DNA of 6,020 bases from Gemmatimonadota bacterium. Its GTDB lineage: Bacteria; Gemmatimonadota; Gemmatimonadetes; Gemmatimonadales; GWC2-71-9. The stretch is from NCBI GenBank assembly GCA_003221075.1, contig QHUF01000174.1, positions 1 through 6,020 on the forward strand, in the 5' to 3' direction. Made by a program: the position numbers and the translations under genes. Below, piece after piece: positions 1 through 4,858 of the stretch. A model generated the notes under the pieces. The model searched no databases and was not told the DNA's origin. It worked only from the letters and a program-made list of their open reading frames with translations. Within the stretch, counting starts at the first letter, position 1, and each line of letters starts with the position of its first letter.

Positions 1-1361
1 GCACCGCGAGTGGCGTTGCCGTCGTCGCGGACACCTACTGGCAGGCCGTCGAGGGACGTCGCGCACTCCAAATCACCTGGGACGAAGGGCCGAACGCGTC
101 CCTCGGCGATATTCCCGCCAAGCTTGCGGCATTGGCGAGGGGGGAGGGCGTTACGGCCCGCAAGGATGGCGACACCGCCGCCGCGCTGCCCGCGGCGGCG
201 AAGAAGATCGAAGCTGTGTACGAAGTCCCGTTCCTACATCACGCCACCATGGAGCCGATGAACTGCACGGCGCACGCGCGCGCAGATGGCTGCGACGTGT
301 GGGCCCCGACGCAGAATCAGACCCGCGCGCAAGAAGTGGCCGCGGAGGCGGCAGGTCTACAAAAAGAGAAAGTGCGGATCCACACCACGCTCCTGGGAGG
401 CGGCTTCGGCCGGAGGCTCGAGTCTGATTTTGTCGCGGAAGCGGTGCAGTTATCGAAAGCGGTGGGCGCCCCGGTCAAAGTGATCTGGTCGCGCGAGGAC
501 GACACGAAGCACGGATTCTATCGGCCGGCGACGTACAACCACCTTGCCGCCGGACTTGACGCGCAGAACAAGCCGATCGCGTGGGTCCATCAGCTCGTCG
601 CCCCACCAATCCTCCTCAAATTCGGCCCGCTGCAGAATGGGATCGATAGGACCCTGATCGATGGCGCCGCCGACATCCCCTACGCATTCCCGAACGTGTT
701 CGTAAATCAGGTCGCCGCCGAGCTGCCGGCGATCCCGCTTGGGTTCTGGCGGTCGGTCGGCGCTTCGCAAAACGCGTTCGTCGTCGAGTGTTTCATGGAC
801 GAGGTCGCTGCCGCGGCGGGGCGCGATCCCTACGAGCTGCGCCGCGAGCTCTTACAGGCGAAGCCGCGCCATCTTCGCACCCTCGAGCTCGCCGCCACGA
901 AGGCGGGATGGGGCTCACCTCTGCCTCCCGGTCATGGACGCGGCATCGCGGTCGCCGAATGGGAGCCGACGGTGTGCGCCGAAGTCGCCGAAGTCTCGGT
1001 GGCGCCGGACGGAACCGTGCGCGTACATCGCGTGGTCTGCGCCGTCGACTGCGGCCCGGTCGTGAACCCCGATACGCTCGAGGCGCAGATGCAGGGTGGC
1101 GTCGTATTCGGGCTATCGGCCGCGCTGTATGGGGAGATCACGATCGAAAACGGCCGGGTGAAACAGGGGAACTTCAACGATTACCCGGTGCTGCGCATCC
1201 CGGAGATGCCGGTGGTCGAGGTGCACATCGTGGCCAGCACCGACGCGCTGGGAGGCATCGGCGAGCCGTCTGTCCCGCCGACGGCACCAGCGGTGTGCAA
1301 TGCGATCTTTGCCGCGACGGGAAAACGGATTCGGAAACTGCCGATTGGGAAGGTGAGTTAA
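1..1361 (+). CDS. Molybdopterin-binding subunit of an isoquinoline 1-oxidoreductase beta-type molybdenum hydroxylase (C-terminal 452 residues, 5' partial)
   Basis: The reading frame is open from base 3 to the TAA at 1359-1361; the true start lies left of the window, and the TTG at 132 is internal. In this family the large subunit binds the molybdenum-pterin cofactor and hydroxylates N-heterocycles or oxidises aldehydes with water as oxygen donor. A small 2Fe-2S subunit, usually encoded next door, takes the electrons; it is not visible here. Visible hallmarks, numbered from base 3, are ATMEPMNCTA (about 81-90), the glycine-rich GGGFGRR loop (about 132-138), WSREDD (about 162-167), GFWRSVGASQNAFVVE followed by FMDEVA, and near the end GEPSVPPTAPAV. 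The Glu of that GEP motif (codon 1263-1265) matches the catalytic glutamate of xanthine-oxidase-type enzymes. Full family members run to roughly 700-750 residues, so about 60% is present. The frame is intact. The true substrate cannot be told from sequence. Periplasmic (Tat) export is common in the family, but the N-terminus is not visible. Confidence 0.93.
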   Translation, partial: TASGVAVVADTYWQAVEGRRALQITWDEGPNASLGDIPAKLAALARGEGVTARKDGDTAAALPAAAKKIEAVYEVPFLHHATMEPMNCTAHARADGCDVWAPTQNQTRAQEVAAEAAGLQKEKVRIHTTLLGGGFGRRLESDFVAEAVQLSKAVGAPVKVIWSREDDTKHGFYRPATYNHLAAGLDAQNKPIAWVHQLVAPPILLKFGPLQNGIDRTLIDGAADIPYAFPNVFVNQVAAELPAIPLGFWRSVGASQNAFVVECFMDEVAAAAGRDPYELRRELLQAKPRHLRTLELAATKAGWGSPLPPGHGRGIAVAEWEPTVCAEVAEVSVAPDGTVRVHRVVCAVDCGPVVNPDTLEAQMQGGVVFGLSAALYGEITIENGRVKQGNFNDYPVLRIPEMPVVEVHIVASTDALGGIGEPSVPPTAPAVCNAIFAATGKRIRKLPIGKVS

Positions 1362-1530
1362 ACGACGGCGGTCGAGAAACAACTGCGGCGGTCAAACTGC
1401 ACGGCGGCGGTCAAGAGGCAACGGCGACGGTCATGTGGTTCTCGACCGCCGCCGTTGTTTATTGACCGCCGCCGTTGTTTGTTGACCGCCGCCGTTGTTT
1501 GTTGACCTCCGCAGTCGCTTCTTGACCGCC
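1360..1530. repeat. Inverted array of degenerate ~20-bp tandem repeats between convergent genes
   Basis: The right half has units of exactly 20 bp starting at 1441, 1461, 1481 and 1501, with a half unit at 1521-1530. The consensus is roughly gttgaccgccgccgttgttt. The units at 1461 and 1481 differ at one base, the unit at 1441 differs only in its first three bases, and the unit at 1501 is more decayed. The left half carries the reverse complement in four copies, whose ggtc ends fall near 1373, 1393, 1412 and 1432 (spacing 20, 19, 20). The stretch 1377-1395 is complementary to 1462-1480 and to 1482-1500 with one mismatch in 19. The array starts at the stop codon of the upstream + gene and ends at the stop codon of the - gene, filling the space between them. 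It has no spacers and no coding potential I would credit. It can fold in several registers into a large cruciform or RNA hairpin. Confidence 0.9.
1418..1463 (+). terminator. Probable intrinsic terminator formed by the centre of the inverted repeat array
   Basis: Bases 1418-1432 pair with 1444-1458: 13 Watson-Crick pairs, one G-U and one A-C mismatch, around an 11-nt loop (1433-1443). On the + strand the stem is followed by a T-rich tail (ttgtttatt), as expected for Rho-independent termination after the hydroxylase gene, 57 nt past its stop. On the - strand the same hairpin lies downstream of the EEP gene, but its tail is poor in T, so termination in that direction would be weaker or would use another register of the array. 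This is a fold by eye; no energy was computed. Confidence 0.55.
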
Positions 1531-2633
1531 TACCGCAGCGACGCCACTAGTCCCGCATGATCCGACGGCCAGATCTGGTACGCCGGCCCCGTCAGGCGGT
1601 CGGCGGGCACATTGCCGAACCGATCGATGCTCCCCTGGACCTTGCCGTCGTCCCGCGCGAACCCGCGCGTCCAGACGTAGTCGATGCGCTGATCGAAGTT
1701 GGCGACAGGGTCCGATAGGTCAGCCACGTGGCAGCAGGTCAAGCCGTCGGCACCTGCGCCCGGATGCATCGCAGTCCACGTATCCGTGAAGCCCGCTCCC
1801 GCCAGCACGCCGTACATCGGCGATCCCGGCGTGTCGTTCAAATCGCCCATCAGCACGACGCGGTCGCTCGACCCGAGCGCTCCCACCATCTCGGCCACCT
1901 GCGCGGCGCGAATTTGCCCGAGCAGTCCCGGTGGCGCCCCCGCGAGATTTGCTTCGGTGTGCGCGCTTGCGAAGGTGTAGGACCTGCCTTCGATGGTCGT
2001 GCGGGCAAACACCCAGCCGCGAATGAGCACGACGCCGTCGGCCACCTGCCCCAGGTTCACGGAGAAGTCCTGGCCGCTCGCCTGATTGATGGTCACGCGG
2101 TTGGCATCGATGAGCAACGCGTCGTGATCCCGCAGCCGCACCAGCCCTGAGACCAGGTTGACGCTGATGTTGTCGGAGGTCGCGGCAACCTGATAATTCA
2201 GGCCTCGCGCCGCCAGCGCGGCCTGCAGCATCGCCAGGAAATCCTGATCGACCACGACCGGTACGCCAAGCGGGCGCAAATCGATGTTTATCTGAGAGAC
2301 TTCCTGTAGCCCCACCGCATGTGGCCGCTCGCGCGCGATCCGATCAGCGATCGCCTCGGCACGCGCCGGAAAATCGGTTTTGCCGACCGTCTCGATCGCG
2401 AACAGCAGCGCGGAGAAGTCGTCGCCCGGATCCGGCGTCCCTAGCGCCCGGATCACGAGATCGACATCGGCACCGACGTAGAGGTTCTGGGTCATGACGG
2501 TGATATCGCTCGACCCGGCGCCGACGAGCTGCTCGGAGAGCCAGTTCCCCGAGCCTGGCGGGACGAACTGGAATGGCTCCCTGCACGCGGCGCTCAGCAC
2601 CAGGACGGCGGCGATCGAATACAGACGCTTCAT
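1530..2633 (-). CDS. Lipoprotein of the endonuclease/exonuclease/phosphatase (EEP) superfamily
   Basis: This 367-residue protein begins with a short lipoprotein signal: MKR, a hydrophobic stretch, then LSAAC with the lipidated Cys at 17, implying a membrane-anchored, exported enzyme. The EEP metal-dependent phosphoesterase fold follows, with all expected active-site motifs: TQNLYVG (Asn50), GLQEV (metal-binding Glu111), SAHTE (His225), MGDLND (Asp264, Asn266), RIDYVW (Asp318) and PSDHAGL (Asp358, His359). A vicinal cysteine pair, LTCCH (300-301), sits just before the RIDYV motif. The enzyme should cleave phosphodiesters outside the cytoplasm. Nucleic acid, phospholipid headgroup or inositol phosphate are all possible, and the sequence does not decide. 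The ATG at 2633 is supported by GGAG (+ strand 2640-2643) six bases upstream and by the immediate signal peptide. It lies 71 nt downstream of the FecR-domain gene and converges on the hydroxylase gene. The TAG stop touches the end of the repeat array. Confidence 0.88.
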   Translation of the reverse strand: MKRLYSIAAVLVLSAACREPFQFVPPGSGNWLSEQLVGAGSSDITVMTQNLYVGADVDLVIRALGTPDPGDDFSALLFAIETVGKTDFPARAEAIADRIARERPHAVGLQEVSQINIDLRPLGVPVVVDQDFLAMLQAALAARGLNYQVAATSDNISVNLVSGLVRLRDHDALLIDANRVTINQASGQDFSVNLGQVADGVVLIRGWVFARTTIEGRSYTFASAHTEANLAGAPPGLLGQIRAAQVAEMVGALGSSDRVVLMGDLNDTPGSPMYGVLAGAGFTDTWTAMHPGAGADGLTCCHVADLSDPVANFDQRIDYVWTRGFARDDGKVQGSIDRFGNVPADRLTGPAYQIWPSDHAGLVASLR

Positions 2634-2668
2634 AAGGAACTCCGGGTTGAGGACTGAACGTCGTAGTC

Positions 2669-2697
2669 GTCGTAGCAGTCTTGCCGGAGCCCGTCAA
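2669..2697 (-). promoter_or_regulatory. Candidate sigma70-type promoter for the EEP lipoprotein gene
   Basis: On the - strand, TTGACG (+ strand 2692-2697, five of six bases of the -35 consensus) is followed after exactly 17 bp by TACGAC (2669-2674, three of six bases of the -10 consensus, including the first two and the key A). A transcript would start near 2662 and have a leader of about 30 nt carrying the GGAG ribosome site. This fits a separate promoter in the only sizeable gap of the - strand gene run. The -10 match is weak, and short matches of this kind occur by chance, so this is a suggestion only. Confidence 0.35.
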
Positions 2698-2698
2698 G
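2680..2698 (-). other. Short imperfect hairpin in the gap between the FecR and EEP genes
   Basis: On the - strand, CTTG, a mismatched A, CGG, a 3-nt loop, CCG, a mismatched G, then CAAG can pair as a 19-nt hairpin just after the FecR stop codon. No T-run follows it, so it is not a canonical Rho-independent terminator. It could protect the 3' end of the sigma/anti-sigma message, weakly attenuate read-through, or mean nothing. It overlaps the candidate -35 box of the EEP gene. Confidence 0.3.
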
Positions 2699-2704
2699 CG
2701 TGTG

Positions 2705-3703
2705 TCAAGGCTTGGCCACGCCGGTGCGGGGATCGATCTCGCGCACGCCTCGGAGCACCATCATACGGAAATGAATGCGCTGGATCTTCGTCCAGTAGCC
2801 TTCCAGCGCGCGCGACTCGAGTGCGATCGTCGCACGACGCGTGACGCCGGCCGGCGGTGGCACGAGCGCCGCGAGCCGGTCGTACACCATCCCCCGCAGC
2901 GGGACATCGACACGCTGTAGCAAATGCCACAGTGAGATCGCATCCTGCGCGCGCGCCAGCGCCAGCACGCTGCGCGTCGCGCGCGCTCTCGTACCCCGCT
3001 GCTCGAGATCGAACGCGACTACTGCGCGCACGAACGGCGCCGGGGCGTCATCGACGTACGGAATGCCAGGTCCCGTGGCGGGTCGGATCTGCATCAACGT
3101 GCCAAGGGGCACGCGGGACGAGCGAGAACCGGTCTGAAACTCGACCTCCCCCGCGGTGACGTGCAGCAAGCCCTTGCCGAGGGAATCAGTCTCGAGCGTG
3201 TAGGCGCAGCCGAGGTCGATCGCGGTGCCCGCCGGTGTCTCGACGAAAAAGAGGCGCGGCACGGCGTCGACCTTGGCATCGATCGTCCCGCGGGCCAGCG
3301 CGAGGCGGTGCTCGGTCGTCCGGGCGACGACGAGCTGGACCCGCGAGTCGGGCCGCACCTCGACCTGCCCGATGCGCCCCACCGCGATGAGCGCCCGCGA
3401 GGAATCGTCGGTCTGCAGCCAGTCGCCGACGTGCAGCCGCCCCGACGCCGCAAGGCGCTTCGTGCCAATGAGCGGACGGCCGGCGAGCGCCGTGACGTCC
3501 CACGCGCTGCGCTCGGCGCGTGCGATCAACAGGAAGACGAGGACCGCGGCTGCCGCGAGCGGCACCCAATACCAGCGCCGCTGCCACGAGGGCGAGCCGG
3601 CCCGCGTGCCCAGACGAGCCTGGATCTCCGGCCACAGGTCGCGTGGCGGCTCGATGCTCTTGGGCAGACGGTTGACGGCGTCTTGCAGCTCGTGTTCGTT
3701 CAT
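2705..3703 (-). CDS. FecR-domain transmembrane protein, probable anti-sigma factor of the adjacent ECF sigma factor
   Basis: The 332-residue protein has three parts. Residues 1-42 form a short cytoplasmic segment with LPKSIEPPRDLWPEIQARL, a layout I associate with non-zinc anti-sigma proteins; the zinc-binding His/Cys cluster of ZAS-type factors is absent. Residues about 45-61 (WYWVPLAAAAVLVFLLIA region) form a single membrane helix. Residues about 70-215 form a periplasmic FecR-like beta domain, including RLHVGDWLQTDDSSRALIAV, VEVRPDSRVQLV, LARGTIDAKV, FFVETPAGTAIDLGCAYTL and LLHVTAGEVEFQ. The last ~110 residues are mostly helical, Arg/Leu-rich and unassigned. Its ATG overlaps the sigma-factor stop codon by 4 nt (ATGA at 3700-3703), so the two are translationally coupled and probably made in fixed ratio. 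By analogy with FecR/FecI, it should hold the sigma factor at the membrane until a signal arrives. FecR proteins can also act as activators, so the sign of control is inferred. No TonB-dependent receptor gene lies nearby, unlike classical Fec systems. Confidence 0.8.
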   Translation of the reverse strand: MNEHELQDAVNRLPKSIEPPRDLWPEIQARLGTRAGSPSWQRRWYWVPLAAAAVLVFLLIARAERSAWDVTALAGRPLIGTKRLAASGRLHVGDWLQTDDSSRALIAVGRIGQVEVRPDSRVQLVVARTTEHRLALARGTIDAKVDAVPRLFFVETPAGTAIDLGCAYTLETDSLGKGLLHVTAGEVEFQTGSRSSRVPLGTLMQIRPATGPGIPYVDDAPAPFVRAVVAFDLEQRGTRARATRSVLALARAQDAISLWHLLQRVDVPLRGMVYDRLAALVPPPAGVTRRATIALESRALEGYWTKIQRIHFRMMVLRGVREIDPRTGVAKP

Positions 3704-4233
3704 CGCTCCAACTTCTCCCGTAACAATCGCCGGGCGCGAAAAAGCTGCGCCTTGGATGTGCCCTCTGCGATACCGACGAGCTGCGCGATCTCGCCGTGAC
3801 CGTAGCCTTCGATGTCATACAACACGAAGACCTCCCGCGCTCCATCCGGCAAGTCCGCGATGGCCCGCTCGAGATCGATGCTGAGACCGGATCCATGTAG
3901 GGGCGCAGCATGCTGCGCCCCTGCGACATTGTCCGGATCCTCCGCCGGCATCACGCGACGCTCTCGCCGCCCGGTCGTGCGGCGTTCGTTCAGGACGACG
4001 TTGACCGCCAGGCGATGCAGCCACGAGCTGAATGCGCTCTCTCCGCGGAACGACGACAGCTTATCCCAGAGCCGCACGAAGACATCCTGGGTGCGCTCTT
4101 CGGCGTCGCGCCCGTCGCCGGTGAGCCGGAGACAGAGCGCGTAGACACGGCCGGCGTGCTCGCGATACAGCTCCCGAAAAGCGGTCTGGTCGCCGGCCTG
4201 GGCCCGGGCGACCAGATCGTCCGGTGGGGGCAC
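3700..4233 (-). CDS. ECF-family RNA polymerase sigma factor
   Basis: This 177-residue protein shows the two-domain ECF plan. Sigma2 covers about 16-85: AFRELYREHAGRVYALCLRL, then GDAEERTQDVF-like core residues 40-52, then FSSWLHRLAVNVVLNERR. The linker is about 86-118. Sigma4 covers about 119-175: AIADLPDGAREVFVLYDIEG, then the helix-turn-helix GYGHGEIAQLVGIAEGTSKA and LFRARRLL. It would direct core RNA polymerase to a small set of promoters, none of which can be identified here. The start is GTG at 4233, 4 nt after the stop of the membrane-protein gene. No Shine-Dalgarno sequence is visible, so initiation probably relies on coupling to the upstream gene. No ATG fits better, and this start puts DDLVARAQAGD just before sigma2, as usual. 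Its end overlaps the FecR-domain gene by 4 nt. The oddity is that linker residues about 103-113 (VAGAQHAAPLH) are encoded by a perfect palindrome. Some loss or gain in the linker should be tolerated by the fold. Confidence 0.95.
   Translation of the reverse strand: MPPPDDLVARAQAGDQTAFRELYREHAGRVYALCLRLTGDGRDAEERTQDVFVRLWDKLSSFRGESAFSSWLHRLAVNVVLNERRTTGRRERRVMPAEDPDNVAGAQHAAPLHGSGLSIDLERAIADLPDGAREVFVLYDIEGYGHGEIAQLVGIAEGTSKAQLFRARRLLREKLER
3887..3940. repeat. Perfect 24-bp palindrome (3899-3922) with extended arms and flanking 8-bp direct repeats, inside the sigma-factor gene
   Basis: Bases 3899-3910 (aggggcgcagca) are followed directly by their exact reverse complement at 3911-3922. ATGT at 3895-3898 and ACAT at 3926-3929 can extend the stem past a 3-nt bulge (gcg). 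The octamer CCGGATCC occurs at 3887-3894 and again at 3933-3940, so the palindrome is bracketed by an 8-bp direct repeat that could be a duplicated target site. The whole falls in the interdomain linker of the ECF sigma factor and is read through in frame. The two octamers are 46 bp apart, not a multiple of three, so clean removal of one copy plus the insert would shift the frame. A simple insertion model therefore needs an additional indel. Whether the palindrome is dispersed elsewhere in the genome cannot be seen from this window. Confidence 0.85.
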
Positions 4234-4237
4234 AGTA

Positions 4238-4858
4238 CTAAGACGCCGTGCGGTGCTGCAGCGTTTGGACCAGGGCTAGCACATGCTGGGGGTCGCGCAG
4301 GGCGGCCAGGGTCATCTCGCGCTGCGCGGTGTTCGCCTTCTCGATCAGCCCCTGACCGGGCGTGTTCTCGTCGACGAATCCTGGCGCCTCGGGATTCCAG
4401 AGCGACTCGAGCTCGGACCGCTGCCGCGTCACGACTACATTGCCGCCACGGATGACCACGTCCTCCATCTGCTTGGGCCCGACCCACTCCAGTTCGTCTC
4501 CGTGCACGATCAGCACGCGGCGGTTGGTGACGCCGTACGCCATCCCGCGCGCCGCGCGCTGCCCACGCAGCCAGGCCATCATGGTTCTTCCCATGAGGAC
4601 CGCGCTGATGAGGGCAGCACCAAAGCCGAGAACGAACACTCCGCTCGATGGATCGTCTTTCCTGATGAAGCTGGTGCCGGCGTAGAGGAAGACGACGGCC
4701 AGGCCACTTACCGCGATCACCGTCGCGAAGAACCCCTGACGCGCAGAGGCAGCGGCGACGGCGTTGGTGCCCTGCGGGAGATCGCACCAGAGGACCTCCT
4801 CTCGAACCCAGAGATGGGGGGCGAGGAGCCGTCGCGCGGCGTCTTCCGTCGCGTTCAT
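4238..4858 (-). CDS. Membrane protein with two helices and a bacterial PH-like segment
   Basis: This 206-residue protein is not a named family member I can identify with certainty, but its layout is recognisable. The N-terminus reads LLAPHLWVREEVLWCDLPQG (11-30), resembling the L...L..GE..LW.G.P..G opening of bacterial PH-domain (bPH2/YdbS-like) membrane proteins. Two hydrophobic helices follow at about 43-65 and 73-96. AYGVTNRRVLIVHGDELEWV (107-126) resembles the YxxTNRRVhhh strand of those PH-like domains, and the C-terminus is soluble and helical (DPQHVLALVQTL). The function of such proteins is poorly known. Both soluble ends are probably on the same side of the membrane. The ATG overlaps the stop codon of the upstream gene by 4 nt (4855-4858), and the stop is 4 nt before the sigma-factor GTG, which places it firmly in the same transcript. 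A role in controlling the sigma factor would be pure inference. Confidence 0.72.
   Translation of the reverse strand: MNATEDAARRLLAPHLWVREEVLWCDLPQGTNAVAAASARQGFFATVIAVSGLAVVFLYAGTSFIRKDDPSSGVFVLGFGAALISAVLMGRTMMAWLRGQRAARGMAYGVTNRRVLIVHGDELEWVGPKQMEDVVIRGGNVVVTRQRSELESLWNPEAPGFVDENTPGQGLIEKANTAQREMTLAALRDPQHVLALVQTLQHRTAS

Noticed and set aside
132..134. TTG as the start of a 409-residue hydroxylase protein
   Set aside because: The frame stays open to base 3, and the upstream residues (GVAVVADTYWQAVEGRRAL) fit the family, so the gene begins outside the window.
788..1465. Long + strand open frame overlapping the hydroxylase gene and the repeat array
   Set aside because: It is Arg/Gly-rich and has no recognisable motif. 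It is a shadow of the molybdenum-hydroxylase frame in GC-rich DNA.
1441..1530. Regularly spaced repeats that might be a CRISPR array
   Set aside because: Units are 20 bp and directly adjacent with no unique spacers, and the other half of the array is inverted. This is a tandem/inverted repeat, not CRISPR.
2660..2676. Short direct repeat tcgtag/tcgtcgtag in the gap before the EEP gene
   Set aside because: It is too short and low in complexity to be called an operator or repeat element.
3161..3884. Two + strand open frames of over 210 residues opposite the FecR and sigma-factor genes
   Set aside because: Their compositions are those of antisense shadows in high-GC DNA, while the - strand frames have clear FecR and ECF sigma motifs and ATGA coupling.
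3887..3940. Clean target-site duplication of a transposed element
   Set aside because: The octamers are 46 bp apart, so simple excision breaks the sigma-factor frame, and CCGGATCC contains a common palindromic hexamer. The insertion idea is kept only as a hypothesis, not annotated as a mobile element.
3990..4787. - strand open frame of 265 residues across the sigma and PH-like genes
   Set aside because: It is Arg/Ala-rich without domain signatures and overlaps two genes with recognisable motifs in another frame.
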